From Nageia nagi (taxonomy: Eukaryota; Pinophyta): 64,000 nt of DNA. The notes beneath the pieces are model-generated. The model was not told the DNA's origin and ran no database searches. It saw nothing but the letters and a program-made list of their open reading frames with translations. A program made the position numbers and the translations under genes. The DNA is taken from positions 129,518,001 through 129,582,000 of the forward strand of contig JBITNC010000001.1 of NCBI GenBank assembly GCA_050084985.1, written 5' to 3'. The first letter of the stretch is position 1, and every line of letters starts with the position of its first letter. Of this stretch, positions 30,690-44,292 are shown in pieces.

Positions 30690-33600
30690 CTTTAATGCCC
30701 TAGGATTGTAATATCCATGATGTATAGACTACTATGATAGAAAAATCATAGTCTATAAAGACCAAGCTAATGATAACTTTTAATGACTCAAGCTTGGAAT
30801 AATCTTGCAATTGATAAGAGATGTTGCTCATGGAGTGACCATGGCTTTGAAAACATTTTCTAGTAGAACAATGAATAATGGTTATAAATTTTTGTAAATG
30901 TACCAAATATTCAAACATTTAGTGGCCTTGCATTTTAATCATTCAATTTGCATAAATTTTCAAAGTGAATACATGCCATTGGTAATGTGGTATGCTCAAA
31001 AATTTCTATTCATGTCTCTAACAAATATGATCAAATTCAATAAACCATTGCAAATATATGAAAGAATCATATAAATAAGTAGATATTCAATGAAATTTAT
31101 ACATGCTCCAATTACAAATAATTTATGTAGCGAAGTGATTTTTTTCATATGAAGTGCAAAAATTTGAAAGATATTTAATTGATGATCATCCATATCATTT
31201 TGCATTATGTCAAAGTCAAAACAACATTACCATTTGACATAACATTTACAAGATACATCATGAATCAACAACATTTGACCATATATTCAATTTGTCTATG
31301 TAATGATGATATCACTCAAGAGAAAGAATCCATTCAATTGCCATTGAAAATAACCATTCATATATGCAATATTTCATAGATAATACCATAATACTATATT
31401 GTACTATATTTTCAAAGATACAAAGGCCTTGGATTTCATTAGTAAAACATGCATTTTGTTTGAAATAGCAATCATAAGAATAAAGTATGCAATTTTCACT
31501 TTTCATACTAGATATTCAAAGAAGATATAGTGGTTTTAATTCAGCAATGGAAACAAATATCATAAATATGATGAATATTAAAAATATTTGAGATGATATA
31601 CCTTACCTATACTTACCTTCATGCCCCAATAATGAGCAATTTTTGCACTTTTTGTTTCTAAATTCTGAATTTCTACCTTTTGATTTTCAATATCTAATTT
31701 CCATCATGACCCCAGTTGAAACTAAAACTACCCCTAAATGAAATTAAAATTGCCCATAGCTGAGACCATATACACATTTTCTTGATTTTTATTTTTATTT
31801 ATTTATTTTTTATTGAAATGCAACTAATATGGAATACAATGACTATACATAAGACTACCCTATACATGAGGCATTTGATTAGCATGGAAAATTTGAGAAC
31901 CTTGATGAGAGATAAAGACAAGGAAAAATTTGTCAAAAAAAGAAGATATGATGAAATGATGAGGATGAAAAAATGAAAGAGAAAATAAGAAGAAAAAAGA
32001 ACATGATTGAAAAGATGAATATGCAAAGATAGAATGATTAAGAATTTGATAAAATTTGATAATCAAATGTATGCAATGAAATGACTCATGATATGCAAAT
32101 TATATGAAATGCATTCTATATGATATTCAAAATTAGAAAATATAGTACATTAGGGGTTAATGAAACCCCATCATATAATTTGGCATATTTTACTATGAGA
32201 AATTGTTCTTCCTTGTCTAAATTATCCAGTGCATTTTCTATTATTTGGGTTGCTATTGTCTCAAGAAGATAAATAAGTTCAAGTTGTATTTTTGGAGTAT
32301 TTATGTTGAACATTTTCCTTTTCAACTACCCATTAAGGAGTGTAATCTTAAATTGGTACTTTTGAAAAGGTAATTATTTTTACATTTTATATCCTTGTAA
32401 CTAAATCTCAATTGGATCTAACTGAAGTAAAATTTTTCTTGTGTTATTCTAACTAGTTAGATTTATAGAGTAAGAACCATCATTTCTATTACTATTATCA
32501 TGCCAGTGGTAGACTTGAAGTAGTAAGACATGCTGATGATAGTGTGATTCCTTATCACATTTTTCTTAAAATTTTGTAATTTCATCTATAATCTTTATAA
32601 CTGAAGCATGCTAATGAATCTCATATTTACCTTATGCAATGAGGTCCAAAATTATAACCTTCAAATCATGATAAGAATTTGTAGAGTGACCCTTTGTTTG
32701 ATGATAAGTACAGTAATAATCCTCATTTCCCATTGGAATATGATCATATTTTGCACTTTTTTCTAATGGTTGCAATAAACTTCTTTTCATCAAATCTCTA
32801 AAAATAATCCTAGGCTGATGTCCATTATCTCAAATTTGGGTCCTCTTGATTAGGTGGTGGGGAACAATTATGAGCATCCTATTTGGGCATTTCTATAATA
32901 TGGGCATCCTATATTTTCAAATTTCTTGAGATGTTACTCTTTACCAACATTGTTTTAGTTTTGTTTATTGAAATGGAATTTAAATTTGAGATTTACATTG
33001 TAGTTTAGGTTGCAATTTTGGTTGAGGTTTAGGTTGAGTTTTTAGTTGAGGTGTTGGATTATGTTGTCTCTTTTGTATGTTTTCTTTCTAAAAATTTTGC
33101 ATACAATATTGTCTCACATATGGATATTCTAACAATGTATCTAATTATTTCCTTAAAAATGCTTGATATTTTTCTTTTAAGTCAATATCATTATAAATGC
33201 CTATCATCAAAGGAGGATTGGATAAAATATGCTCTTTAATTTTCTTAAATTGATCTTAAGGTGTCAAATTTTCAAATGCAATATCATATATTTCATAGTT
33301 ATCTATATAGCTTCAAGATTTAAATATGCATCATAATCAAATTCAGACATATAATCATCATCATCATTATCATCACTATCATTATCATGTACTTGATTTT
33401 ATATAATTAACATATCATTTTGCACATCATCATTTGTTACTTTTAAGCATGAATTTGGTAAACTCAGTTCATCAAAAGATTTTCTATTGTTATTTTTCCC
33501 AACATCAATATCCTTATATATTTCTTGTATAGGAGAAGGTACAAATAAATCACTTATCACATTCAAATATTCAAGAAAACCACTTTTAGTTGTAATATCT

Positions 33601-34665
33601 ATGCTAAAAAAGTTCAAAATTCAAGGAAATAATCCTCATAATTCAAGTTTTTATGCAAAAATATTTTTGTTTGAAAATCTTAAGAAATCTTGATATAAAT
33701 GCATGCAATAAAATCAAATTAATATCAAAACATTACCTACTATGATGACTTATGGTTTTGAAAAGTTTTATTCATGAAACAAGTCACCAAATAACTTCAA
33801 AATATTTTCAAATTTTATGATTTTTAAATGTGAAGTTTTTTGCAAAAATATTTTCAAACCACTCAAAATATGCAAATATAGACCTAGAAAAATAAAAAAA
33901 TTCTCAATTATATTTACATATGGTTTAGAAAACCTTTTCTAATGTTATATCCCACAAAATTGAAGAAAATGACCTCCAAAAATTTGGTTTTTCTATATTG
34001 ACATTTTTTTAGGAAAATAAAATTTTCTAAATTTGGAGAAAATTAACTCAACCAAAAGGAAAACAAAACCCAGGGTTTCTAATGCAAGACTCCTCAAAAA
34101 AAGTGATGCCCTCAAATGAAAAATTCTAGGGTTTGTAGGATACATTAGGGTTCACTAAAATGTAGACTCTAAATTTTGTAAATATATGAATAAATATAAT
34201 TAAATAAATAATCTACAATATATAATTAAATATATAATAGAAACTATATCAGATGGCAACAAATATACATGAAAAGAGTGCACCTAATATGAAGTGTGTG
34301 TACAATCCTCAAAGGTAAATATCAATGAATCTCTAAAGGATTGGAATCAAAATCATGGTGAGGCCAAATATAATAGTCATGTGTATAAACTAATAGCTCA
34401 ACCATCTAGTCTTGGAATGCTCAATCTAGAAGATGCATACTACTAACGGCCTAAAAGAAGCACATCATTTCTACTGTAGGAGAAGAATGCCATTGACTAC
34501 ATGGGATTTGTCAAATTATGATTTCCATCAAATATAGAAAGTCTAGAACTCAAAGTATAATAAATTCTCAAGATATGTGACATCCAAAGACACCATTACA
34601 GTTACAACCACCTATTAGAGTTCTTTATCAATATCAAAAGAGTTCTAATATGTAAAGATACACCT
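30690..34665. repeat. 4 kb direct repeat, copy A
   Basis: It is collinear with 35,345-39,405 through nearly its whole length, starting at TAATGCCC...TGTAATATCCATGATGTATAGACTA and ending at AGAGTTCTTTATCAATAT.AAAAGAG. Its left edge abuts the LTR of element Z. AT-rich, with minus-strand gag-like remnants inside (separate entry). Confidence 0.8.
32116..33617 (-). pseudogene. Minus-strand gag-like remnant in copy A
   Basis: Reading leftward from 33,617, an open 72-codon piece contains NRKSFDELSLPNSCL. Broken frames follow. A zinc-finger-like YYCTYHQTKGHSTNSYH lies near 32,680-32,735, with a C/H...GH pattern seen in plant Ty3/gypsy Gag. A further open 69-codon piece is at 32,116-32,325. The same order occurs in copy B. 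Confidence 0.45.
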
Positions 34666-35344
34666 ATCCAACCATTTATATAGCTTGAAAAATACATGGA
34701 AATGAGTGAAGGCTAACCTCTTGAAATATAATCATTGTTATATTCAAGATACTTTAAAATATAATATATGATATAGCATTTAATATGATACATGGTATTG
34801 CATTATAATATCCTTTTATATTGACATATGTAATATTGAATTAAATCATTTAATAAGTATAAATATGATTTATTAAATAAATAATGAATCATTTTTAGGT
34901 GTCGACATTTTTCCCCTCTTTGGATATGAAATGAAAATCATTGAGATTGCATAATCAAAAGATGTTTAGAGAAGAGAAGAAAATTTTTAATAGTAAAGCA
35001 AACTTCCTTTGTTTGATTGATATCCTGAGTATGGTATGTTGTTTGGCCCCTTTTGGCCTTGGTTTCCCCTTTCTCATGTTGTGTTGGGTAAGCAAGTTAA
35101 AAAAATAGGAGTCCCTTTATGAGGTGAGCAGTCTATGCCAATCCTACTCACCTAGATAATACTTGTAGAATAAAAGAATATATACTTACATAGATCATAT
35201 CCATGAAATATAAAGAGAAAGGATAAAATTAATATAATATGAAATATGTCACTATTGCCGATGTGACTCATAGTGCTATAAACTATTATATTGACTATTG
35301 TGAAAGAGAACTCATAGTCTATGAATAAAAAGCACATGAGGTCC
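34666..35344. other. Unique stretch between repeat copies A and B
   Basis: No gene is seen. It is AT-rich and includes GGTGTCGACA at 34,898-34,907, which looks like an LTR edge, and a TTGGCCCCTTTTGGCC stretch near 35,042. A piece at 35,270-35,345 resembles the ATAGTCTAT-rich start of the repeats. Confidence 0.4.
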
Positions 35345-35424
35345 TTTCTAATGCCCCAAGCTTGTAATATCCATGATGTATAGACTAATATGATAGACAA
35401 CTCATAGTCTATAAATACCATGAT

Positions 35425-35565
35425 GATGAGAAATTTTAATGACTCATACTTATAATAATGATGATTATCAAGTTGATGAGAACTTTTAATAACTCAAGCT
35501 TGGAACAATGATAATTATCAAGATGATGAGAACTTTTAATCACTCAAGCTTGGAATAATCCTACA
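35425..35565. repeat. 50 bp minisatellite expanded in copy B
   Basis: Units start exactly 50 bp apart at 35,425, 35,475 and 35,525, each beginning GATGAGAA.TTTTAAT.ACTCA. Copy A has a single unit at the matching place (about 30,770-30,805). Confidence 0.8.
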
Positions 35566-37419
35566 ATTGATAAGACATATTTCTCATGGAGTGACCATGG
35601 CTTTGAAAACATTTGTTAGTAGAATAAGGAACAATAGAATTCAATTTTAATAAATGTACCAAATATTCAAACATTTAGTAGCCTTGCATTTCAATACTTT
35701 AATTTGCATAAATTTTCAAAGTGAATACATGTTGGCAACATGGTATGCTTAAACTTTTCTAGTAATATATATTTAACAAGTATGATCAAATTCAATAAAC
35801 CATTGCAAATATATGAAAGAATCACATAAATAAGTATATATTCAATGAAATTTCAATATGTGTCAATTATAAATAATTTATAATCATTGTACACCACTAG
35901 CAACATGAGTTTTTTCATATGAAGTGCATACATTCAAAAGATATCCAATTGATGATCATCCATATCATTTTCCATCATGTCATATTCAAAACAACATTAC
36001 TATTTATCATAAAATATACAAAATACATCATGAATCAACAACATTTGACCATATATTCAATTTGTCTATGCAATGATGATACCACTCGAGAAAGAATCCA
36101 TTCAATTAGCATTGAAAATAACCATTCGAATATGCAATATGTCATAGACAATATCATAATGCTATATTATACTAGATTTTCAAAGATACAATGGAATTTA
36201 ATTTCATTACTAAAACATGCATTTTATTTGAAATAACAATCTTAAAAATAACATATGCAATGTTCACTTTTCATACCAGATATTTAAAGAAGATATAGTG
36301 GTCTTAATTCATTAATGGAAATAAATATCATAAATATGACCAATATTAAAAATATTTGAGATGATATACCTTACCTTACTTACCTTCATGCACCAAGAAT
36401 AAGCAATTTTTGAAAGTTTTGATTCTAAATTCTAAATTTCTACCTTTTGGTTTTCAATATCTAATTCCCATCATGCCCCTAGTTGAAGTTGAAACTACCC
36501 CTAGCTGATATCATATCTACTTTTTCTTGATTTTTATTTTTATTTTTTTTGAAATTCAACTAATGTGGGATACAATGACTAGATATAAGACTACGCTATA
36601 CATAAGGCATTTAATTAGCATGGCAAATTTGAGAACCTTGATGAGAGATAAAGACAAGAAAACATTTGATGAAAGAAGAAGATATGATGAAATGATGAGA
36701 ATGAAAATGTAAAAGAGAAAACAAGAAGCAAAAAGAACATGATTGAAAATATGAAGATGAAAAGATAGAATGATTAAGAATTTGATAAAATTTACCATGA
36801 TAGTCAAATATATGTTATGGAATGACTCATGATATGCAACCTATATGAAATGCATCCTATTTGATATTCAAAATTAGAAACTATAGTACATTAGGGGATA
36901 GTGGAACCCCCATCATATAATTTAGCATATTTTGCTATGAAAAGTTATTCTTCCTTGTCTAAATTATCCAATGCATTTTCTATTCCTTGGGCTACTATTC
37001 TCTCAAGAAGATAAATAAGTTCAAGTTATATTTCTAGAGTATCTATGTTGAACATTTTCCTTTGCAACTACCCATTAAGGAGTGTAATATTAAATTGATT
37101 CTTTACAAAAGGCCAATCTTTTTGCATTCTATATTCTTGTAAATGAATCTCAATTAGATCTAACTAAACTAAATTATTTCTTATGCTCTTTTGACTAGTT
37201 AGATTTATAGAGCAAGAACCATCATTTCCATTACTATTTTCACATTGATGGAGGACTTCAAGTAGTAAGGAAAGCTATTGATAACATGATTCCTCATCAC
37301 ATTTTTCTTGAAATTTTACATTTCTATCTATAATCTCTACATCTAAAGCATGCTGATGAATCTCATATTTACCTTATGTAATGAGGTAAAAACATATAAC
37401 CTTCAAATCATGATAAGAA

Positions 37420-38245
37420 TTTGTAGAGTGACCCTTTTTTTGATAATAAGTACAATAAGAATCCTCATTTCCCATTGAAATATGATCATATTATGCACTT
37501 TTTTCTAATGGATGCAATAAACCTCTTTTCATTAGATCTCTAAAAATAAGCTTGGACTAATGTCCATTAAGTATCTCAAATTTGGAGGCCTCTTGATTGG
37601 GTGGTAGGGAACAATTGTGGGCATCCTATTTAGGTGTGTTTGTAATATGGGCATATTATATTTTCAAAGTTTTCTGAGATGTTACTCTTTGCCAAAATTG
37701 TTTAGTTTTATTTATTGAGATGGAATTTAAATTTGAATTTTATGTAGTTTAGGTTGTAGTTTTGGTTGAGGTTAAGGTTGAGTTTTTAGTTGAGGTATTT
37801 GATTATGTTGTTTCTTTTGTATGTTTTCTTTCTCAAACTTTTTCATATAATATTTTCTCGTATATGGATTTTCTAACAATGTATCTAATTATTTCCTTAA
37901 AAATGCATGATATTTTTCTTTTAAGTCAAGATTATTATAAATGCCTATCATCAAAGGAGGATTGGCTAACATATGTTCTTTAATTTTCTTAAATTGATCT
38001 TGTAGTGTCAAATTTTCAAATGCAATATCATACATTTCATAGTAATCCATAGATTTAAGATTTAAATATGCATCATAATCAAATTTAGCCATATAATCAT
38101 GATCATCATTACTATCATTATCATGTACTTGATTTTTTATGATTAACATATCATTTTGCACATCATCATTTGCAATAATTAAGCATGAATTTGGTAAACT
38201 TAGTTCATCAAAAGATTTTCTATTGTTATATGGCCTAATATCCAT
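37420..38245 (-). pseudogene. Minus-strand gag-like remnant in copy B
   Basis: An open 118-codon piece (37,889-38,245) reads NRKSFDELSLPNSCL, then an acidic D/N-rich stretch, then FENLTLQDQFKKIKEHM. The zinc-finger-like piece lies at about 37,425-37,470, with one histidine replaced by tyrosine. It is the better preserved of the two copies at this end. Confidence 0.45.
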
Positions 38246-39499
38246 ATCCTTAGATATTTCTTATGTAGGATAAGGTGCAAATAAATGACTTATCACATTC
38301 AAATATTTAAGAAAACCACTTTTAGATGTAATATCCATGCTAAAAATGTTCAAATTTCAAGAAAATAATCCTCAAAATTCAATTTTTTATGCAAAAAATA
38401 TTTTTATTTGAAAATCTCAAGAAATCATGATAAAAATGCTTGCAATAAGATCATATTAATTTCAAAACATTGCCTACTATGATGACCTATGGTTTTGAAA
38501 AGTTTTGATCATGAAATAAGTCACCAAATAACTTCAAAATATTTTCAAATTTTATGGTTTTTAAATGTGATGTTTTCCACAAAAATATTTTCAAACCACT
38601 GAAAATATGCAAATATAGAACTAGAAAAATAAGAAAAATTTCCCAATTATATTACCTATGGTTTGGACAAATTTTTCTAATGCTAGATCTCACCAAATTG
38701 AATAAAATGACCTCCAAAAACTAGGTTTTTCTATAGTGACATTTTTTAGGAAAATTATATTTTTAAAAATAATTTAAATTTTTTTTTTAAGAAAATCAAC
38801 TCAACCAAAAGGAAAACAAAACCAAGGGTTTCTAATGCAAGACTACTTAGAAAAAGCGATACCCTAAAATGAAAAATTCTAGGGTTTGTAGGATACATTG
38901 GGGTTCATCAAAATGTAGAATATAAATTATGTAAATATATGAATAAATATAATAAATAAATATTTCACAATATATAATTAAATATACAATAGAAACTATA
39001 TCAAATCATAACAAATATACATTAAAAGTGCGCAAATATGAAGTGTGTGTACAATCCTCAAAGTTAAATATCAATGAATCTCTAGAGGATTAGGATTAGA
39101 CTTATGGTGAGCTCATAACTAATTTTCATGTGCATGAACCAATAGCTCAACCATACAAGCTTAGAACCCTCAATCTAGAATACACATACCATTAATGGCT
39201 TGAGAAAAGTACACCACTACTAGTGTAGGATAACAACATCATTGATTGCATTGGATATGTCAAATTACGATGTGCATCAAAGATAGAAAGTATATAACTT
39301 AGAGTATAATAAATTCTCAAGATAGGTGACATCCAAAGATACTATTATATTTGAAAATCACCAATTAGAGTTCTTTATCAATATTAAAAGAGCTTTGATG
39401 TGTGGATATTGATAAATAAATAAATATATATAAAAGGTAAATAAATATCTTGAAGGCATACAACACTTTATATCTCATAATTTTTAATGCTCATACAAA

Positions 39500-40145
39500 A
39501 TAATGTTTGAAGTAATTTCTAACAATGACCATACACTAGGTGAGTTATAAGGAAAGTATGTTCTAAAAAAAATATGAATAGCCCATATTGAATCTAGTTT
39601 TCTAAAATGTGTAATACATTTCTACTCCATCATTGCGTAGTTTAAGCAAGTTATCAACCAATGGCTATATATAAAAATCAATATTGATGCTTGGTTACTA
39701 GGGGTCAGGTATTAACAAGCTAAGCATTGAATAATTCCTCTTCATTGACATCCATGTTGGAAGGCTATACATGACCAACAAAATAAGATAATAACTATAG
39801 TGATAACTAAAATTGGAAAAGGGTTGAACCCATCGATTTCCATTGCTAGTTGTATATTGCATGGCTCTTTAGCAAAATTAGGCCATGTAGAATCTATCTT
39901 TTTCTATTTAAGAGAGTCGACTAGATGTTACATATTACCATCTGGAATCTTATGTTGGTAATTCCACCTTATATTCTCTACAACCTTTGTAGAGCTATAA
40001 GAAAAAAGAAACTTCAACCATGTATAACAATGTCGAGAGAAACAAACACAACACAATTATTTGTATAATAAAACTGCCTACATATACATTCTTTGCAACC
40101 TATATAAAATGGAGAAATGTCTCGACACCTTCATAGGAACCTTAC
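39500..40145 (-). pseudogene. CACTA (En/Spm) Tnp2 transposase fragment
   Basis: Reading leftward on the minus strand, several short pieces in shifting frames line up in the order of plant Tnp2-type transposases. They are a SRHFSILYRLQRMY piece (about 40,085-40,130), RWNYQHKIPDG (about 39,940-39,975), FAKEPCNIQLAMEIDGFNPF (about 39,821-39,880) and LPTWMSMKRNYSMLSLLIPDP (about 39,705-39,770). All are broken by stops and frameshifts. The identification rests on family memory. No CACTA termini were found. Confidence 0.6.
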
Positions 40146-40539
40146 TATTTTATTTATTTCTCAAATGAAATGATGATATAAATTTTCATCATGATTCACT
40201 ATATTTTAGGAAATATTGAATATTTTTCTATTCTTTCTAATATAAAATACAAACATTTTTGCATGCATATATCATTACATAATCTAATCCCAATGGCTTG
40301 AACATTTTTTTTGCTACATATGAGGACTCTAGAATTGTATTACTAATTGGAAGCATGTATCTAAGTAATTATAATAAATATCCAAAGCTTTTATCTATCC
40401 AACCATGTTTAGATTTGAGATGATATAATTTAAATATTATAGATAATGTTGTGTATTTGTACAACCTAGGTATAATGGTTATTTTTTGGCACATAAAATG
40501 ATACCCTAATGGTAAGATGATGTAAAAAGGATAGAAATA
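40146..40539. other. AT-rich gap between the CACTA and copia remnants
   Basis: No coding frame, repeat or boundary could be supported here. Confidence 0.4.
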
Positions 40540-43500
40540 TACTAAGATCCAATGATAGATAAAAACACAAAGGTAAATCTAATGGTGGATCTAATTCTTG
40601 AGATAGAATTGGTCATAGATGTTGGAGTTGTGGCAAGATTGGCCATTTGAAGATAGAATATAGATCAAAAAGTTCCTATCTAGGGAAGAAATATGATGAA
40701 TCCACTTCTACAGAAGCTAAGAAATCCAATGATAAAGTTGGGGATGCATTTTTGACATCTTGCTCCACTTAACCAAATCAGAATAATTACGTAATTGATA
40801 GGAAAACCTCCTATCATATGAATCCTCATAGGGAGTTGTTCTATAAATATAAATAATATGATGGAGGGGAGGTACTCTTGGGAGATGATAGCCCTTGTAG
40901 AATTGTTGGTCATGGAAGGGTAAAAATAAAGTTTCATGATGGTAGGGTGATAACCCTCTTAGGTGTGGCACACATTCCTCATCTTGCTATAAATTTGATT
41001 TTTGTAAGAAAGATGGCTGATGTAGATTTAGATTTTTGTATTAATAAGATTAGATGTAAATTGATTCATGAATCAATGATGTTAGCATGAGGGGTTCAAT
41101 ATGGAACCATGTATAGGCTATTGGGAAGAATTATGATGCTTTAGTGTAATAGTGCATCTATTTTTAAGGCTAAATCATATTGAACTTCAATTTATGTGTA
41201 ACACTCTAGCATCAAAGAATGTGACATATTGGAGAGGAGGAATTGTGAACTTTATATACAAAAGGTATGGTTTAAGGCTTTTCTAATTTTTCTATGGGTT
41301 TTAATTTCTATGAGCATTATATTTATGGTAAGCAAAAATGTGTGAATTTCCCATCTAGCACTATAAGATCTAAAAGAGTTCTAGATTTGATCCATAGTTA
41401 TGTTTTTGGTCCTGTTTCCTATACCATCCCTTGGAAAATCATGATACTATGTTCCTTTCATTGATTATTTTTTGAGATATACATGGATCTATTTTCTCAA
41501 GAGAAAATTTGAAGTGCTTGATAAATTTCATGAATTTAAAGCACTTATTGAGAACCAAATTGGAAAGAAAATCAAGGTGTTGAGGAGTGATAATGGAAGA
41601 GAATATTATTCAAATAAATTTGAGGAATTCTACAAGAAATATAGTATTGCAAGGTGTAAAGCTAATCCATATACACCTAAATAGAATGGAGTTGCTAAGA
41701 GATTGAATACATTTATTATAGAAAAGGTAAGGAGTATGCTTAGTGGTGTTGGATTGGTATAGGAATTCTAGGAAGAAGTAGTGGATACAATATGCTACTT
41801 CTTAAATTGGTCTCCTACATCAGCTTTTCCTAACCAAACTCTATTTGAAGCATTGTTTGATAAGAAAACCTCTTTTTCACACATTAAATGTTTTTACTAT
41901 GATGCATTCATACATATTCCAAAGGAATAAATGAGTAAGCTTGATAACAAGGATGCTAAGTATATCTTTATTGGTTATAAATATAGTGTTAAAGGTTATA
42001 AACTTTAGAATCAAGAAACTAAGAGTACTACCTATAGTAGAGATATGGTATTTAGAGAATCAAAAAGTTATCCCAAGAATGAAGTAACATAAGGAGAACT
42101 GAAAAAGGATCAATTTGAATTGATGGAAGATGAGCCCTACTCAATAGAAGAAGAAGAAGAAGAAGAAGAATAGGATAAACCAAATTTTCATCCACCAATG
42201 TTAAAGACATAAAAATGTGAAAGAAGGCAACTCAAAAGGTATAGCCCACCTAATTTTCATTCTTCTTTTTCTTTATGTGTTAATGATGAAGATCCTAGAA
42301 CTATTAAAGTAGTTAATTATAAAGAGGAAAATATTTGGGAAGAGGCCATGAATGAAGAAATGAAGTCTTTGGAAAAGAATAAGTCATGGGATCTAGTAGA
42401 ATTGCCTATTTAAAGAAAGGAAATTGGCTGTAAATGGGTCTTCAAGAAGAAGCAAAATGTTGAAGAAAAATTGGAGAAATATAAAGTGCTCCTTATTTCC
42501 AAAAGTTATTTGTAGGTAGAGGGAATTGAGTATGGTGAGATATTTTCTCTTGTTACAAAGTTAACCTCAATAAGATGTCTTTTATCTATGGTTGTTGCAT
42601 TCAATATGGAAAAAGAGAAAATGGATATAAAAATTGCTTTCCTTCATGGGGAATTAGGGGAGGAAATTTATAAGAAATATCATGAAGAATTTGTTGAGGT
42701 AGGAAAGGAAAATCATTTTTGTAAGTTAAATTAATCTATGTATAGAATGAAATAGTCACCTAGGATGTGGTATTAAAAATTTGATACTTATATTTTAGGA
42801 CTTGGTTTTATTCATAGCAATATTTATCATTGTATATATATATGAATCAATTTGGTGATGATTTTGTTATCATAACATTATATGTTGATGATATGTTGTT
42901 GATTGGGAATAGTCATAAAATGGTAAATATTGTAAAGTCTCTGTTAACAAAATAGTTTGATATGAAAGACCTTAGACATGCAAATTATATTCTAGGCATG
43001 AAAATAGATCAAAGCAATATGTTGAGACTATATTTAAGAGATTCAATATGCATGTTCCCAAACTAGTAAAAACCCTTGTAACTTTGGGAACAAAATTATT
43101 TATTGAATAATGCCCAAAGATAGAAGAAGAAGTTGAATAAATATCATTTATTTGTTATGAAAATGTTGTAGGGATTTTGATGTATGCCATGGTTTGTACT
43201 AGACCTAATATTGCATGTGCAGTGGGAGTTATGAGCATATACGTGTCTAAGCCTAGAAAAGAACATTAGAATACTATGAAGAGAGTGCTAAGATATTTAT
43301 ATGGTACAACATATTTTTAAATATGTTATCAAGGGAAAAGAAAGGAAAAATCCTTGGATATTGAGGGTTTTATTGATGTAGATTGGGCAAGAGATCTTGA
43401 AAATAGAAGATCTACTAGTGGTTATATCTTTAGTTTGTTTGGAGGAGTCATTAGATTAATGAGTAAAAGGAAAGTTATTTTTCCCTTTTAGTTATTGAAG

Positions 43501-43830
43501 CTAAATACATGGTAGCTACTCATGCATGAAAAGAAGAAATATAGCTATAGAGATTATGTGCTAATATTGGTTTTGCACAAGGAGCTATGCAGGTGAGTTG
43601 TGATAGCCAAAGTACTATATTCTTGGATTAGAATCCTTGTTTTCATGTACAAACCAAGCACATTGATGTTCAGTACCACTTTATCAGGGACATGATTGAA
43701 TAGAAGAAAGTGTTGCTAGAAAAAGTGGATACAAAGAAAACTATTATTTATGCATTAACCAAGGGTATTAGCATAGATAAATTCATGTGGTGTATAGGAG
43801 AGAGGGGTTTGGCTAGCCCAAGTGTTGGAG
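40540..43830 (+). pseudogene. Decayed Ty1/copia polyprotein
   Basis: The order is that of a copia element. A Gag zinc knuckle lies near 40,620-40,665 (CWSCGKIGH, last cysteine changed to tyrosine). Protease remnants include LLGVAHIPHLAINLIFV (about 40,950-41,005). The integrase core has KVLRSDNGREYYS (about 41,575-41,615). RT runs from about 42,340, with the LYVDDMLLIGN box near 42,881. The RNase H end has RRSTSGYIFSLFGG (about 43,405) and KHIDVQYHFIRDM (about 43,657). An (GAA)8 run sits in the linker at 42,147-42,170. Many stops. The gag start and 5' LTR are missing or unrecognisable, so it is 5' truncated. Confidence 0.8.
42147..42170 (+). repeat. (GAA)8 microsatellite
   Basis: An uninterrupted GAA run in the linker between the integrase and RT parts of the copia remnant. 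It would code for a run of glutamates. Confidence 0.9.
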
Positions 43831-43870
43831 TAGATATGATCTACAATTTTTCTACAAATCATTCATCTAG

Positions 43871-43878
43871 TGGGAGAA
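43871..43878 (+). other. Polypurine tract of the copia remnant
   Basis: TGGGAGAA is followed at once by TGTTGGA, the usual junction between the PPT and the 3' LTR in Ty1/copia elements. Confidence 0.65.
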
Positions 43879-44280
43879 TGTTGGATTCTCCTAAGATTCA
43901 CCTATATTCACATGGAGTTGGTGGAATTTCCAAGGTTTCATATTAGTGTAAGGATGGGTGGTTTAGCCCATGATTTTATAATACCACATTATGGTTTAGG
44001 GTTGAGTATTTTCCTATATATTCATTGTAATGAGCCATTTATGAAAAATGATTCATTGTAAGAAATAATATAGGAGGAGAAGCTCTTAACATGCTATAGT
44101 ATCCCACATTGGATGAACTAGGGTAAATCTCATGTATTCCTTGCATTTTTGAGATTGTTATGTTTTTATTAATTTATTTCTACATTATAATTTTAGAATA
44201 GGTTTATATAATACTCTTTAGTATTTCACTTCGCATATCCTTTAATCATAGGATCTATCATTATATATGCATTTTTGACC
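43879..44280 (+). repeat. Probable 3' LTR of the copia remnant
   Basis: It starts TGTTGGATTCTCCTAAG right after the PPT. There is no second copy in the window, so the right edge is a guess. It contains TATATATTC (about 44,013) and AATAATATAGG pieces. Confidence 0.45.
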
Positions 44281-44292
44281 TTCTTAGCCCTA

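Larger units (their letters stand above)
35345..39405. repeat. 4 kb direct repeat, copy B
   Basis: This is the second copy of the 30,690-34,665 block. It differs by scattered substitutions, small indels and an extra minisatellite near its left end (35,425-35,565). Confidence 0.8.

Noticed and set aside
31782-31976. Lysine and arginine-rich plus-strand ORF, repeated at 36,527-36,712
   Set aside because: It comes from a purine-rich, low-complexity stretch within the 4 kb repeats and has no supporting context.
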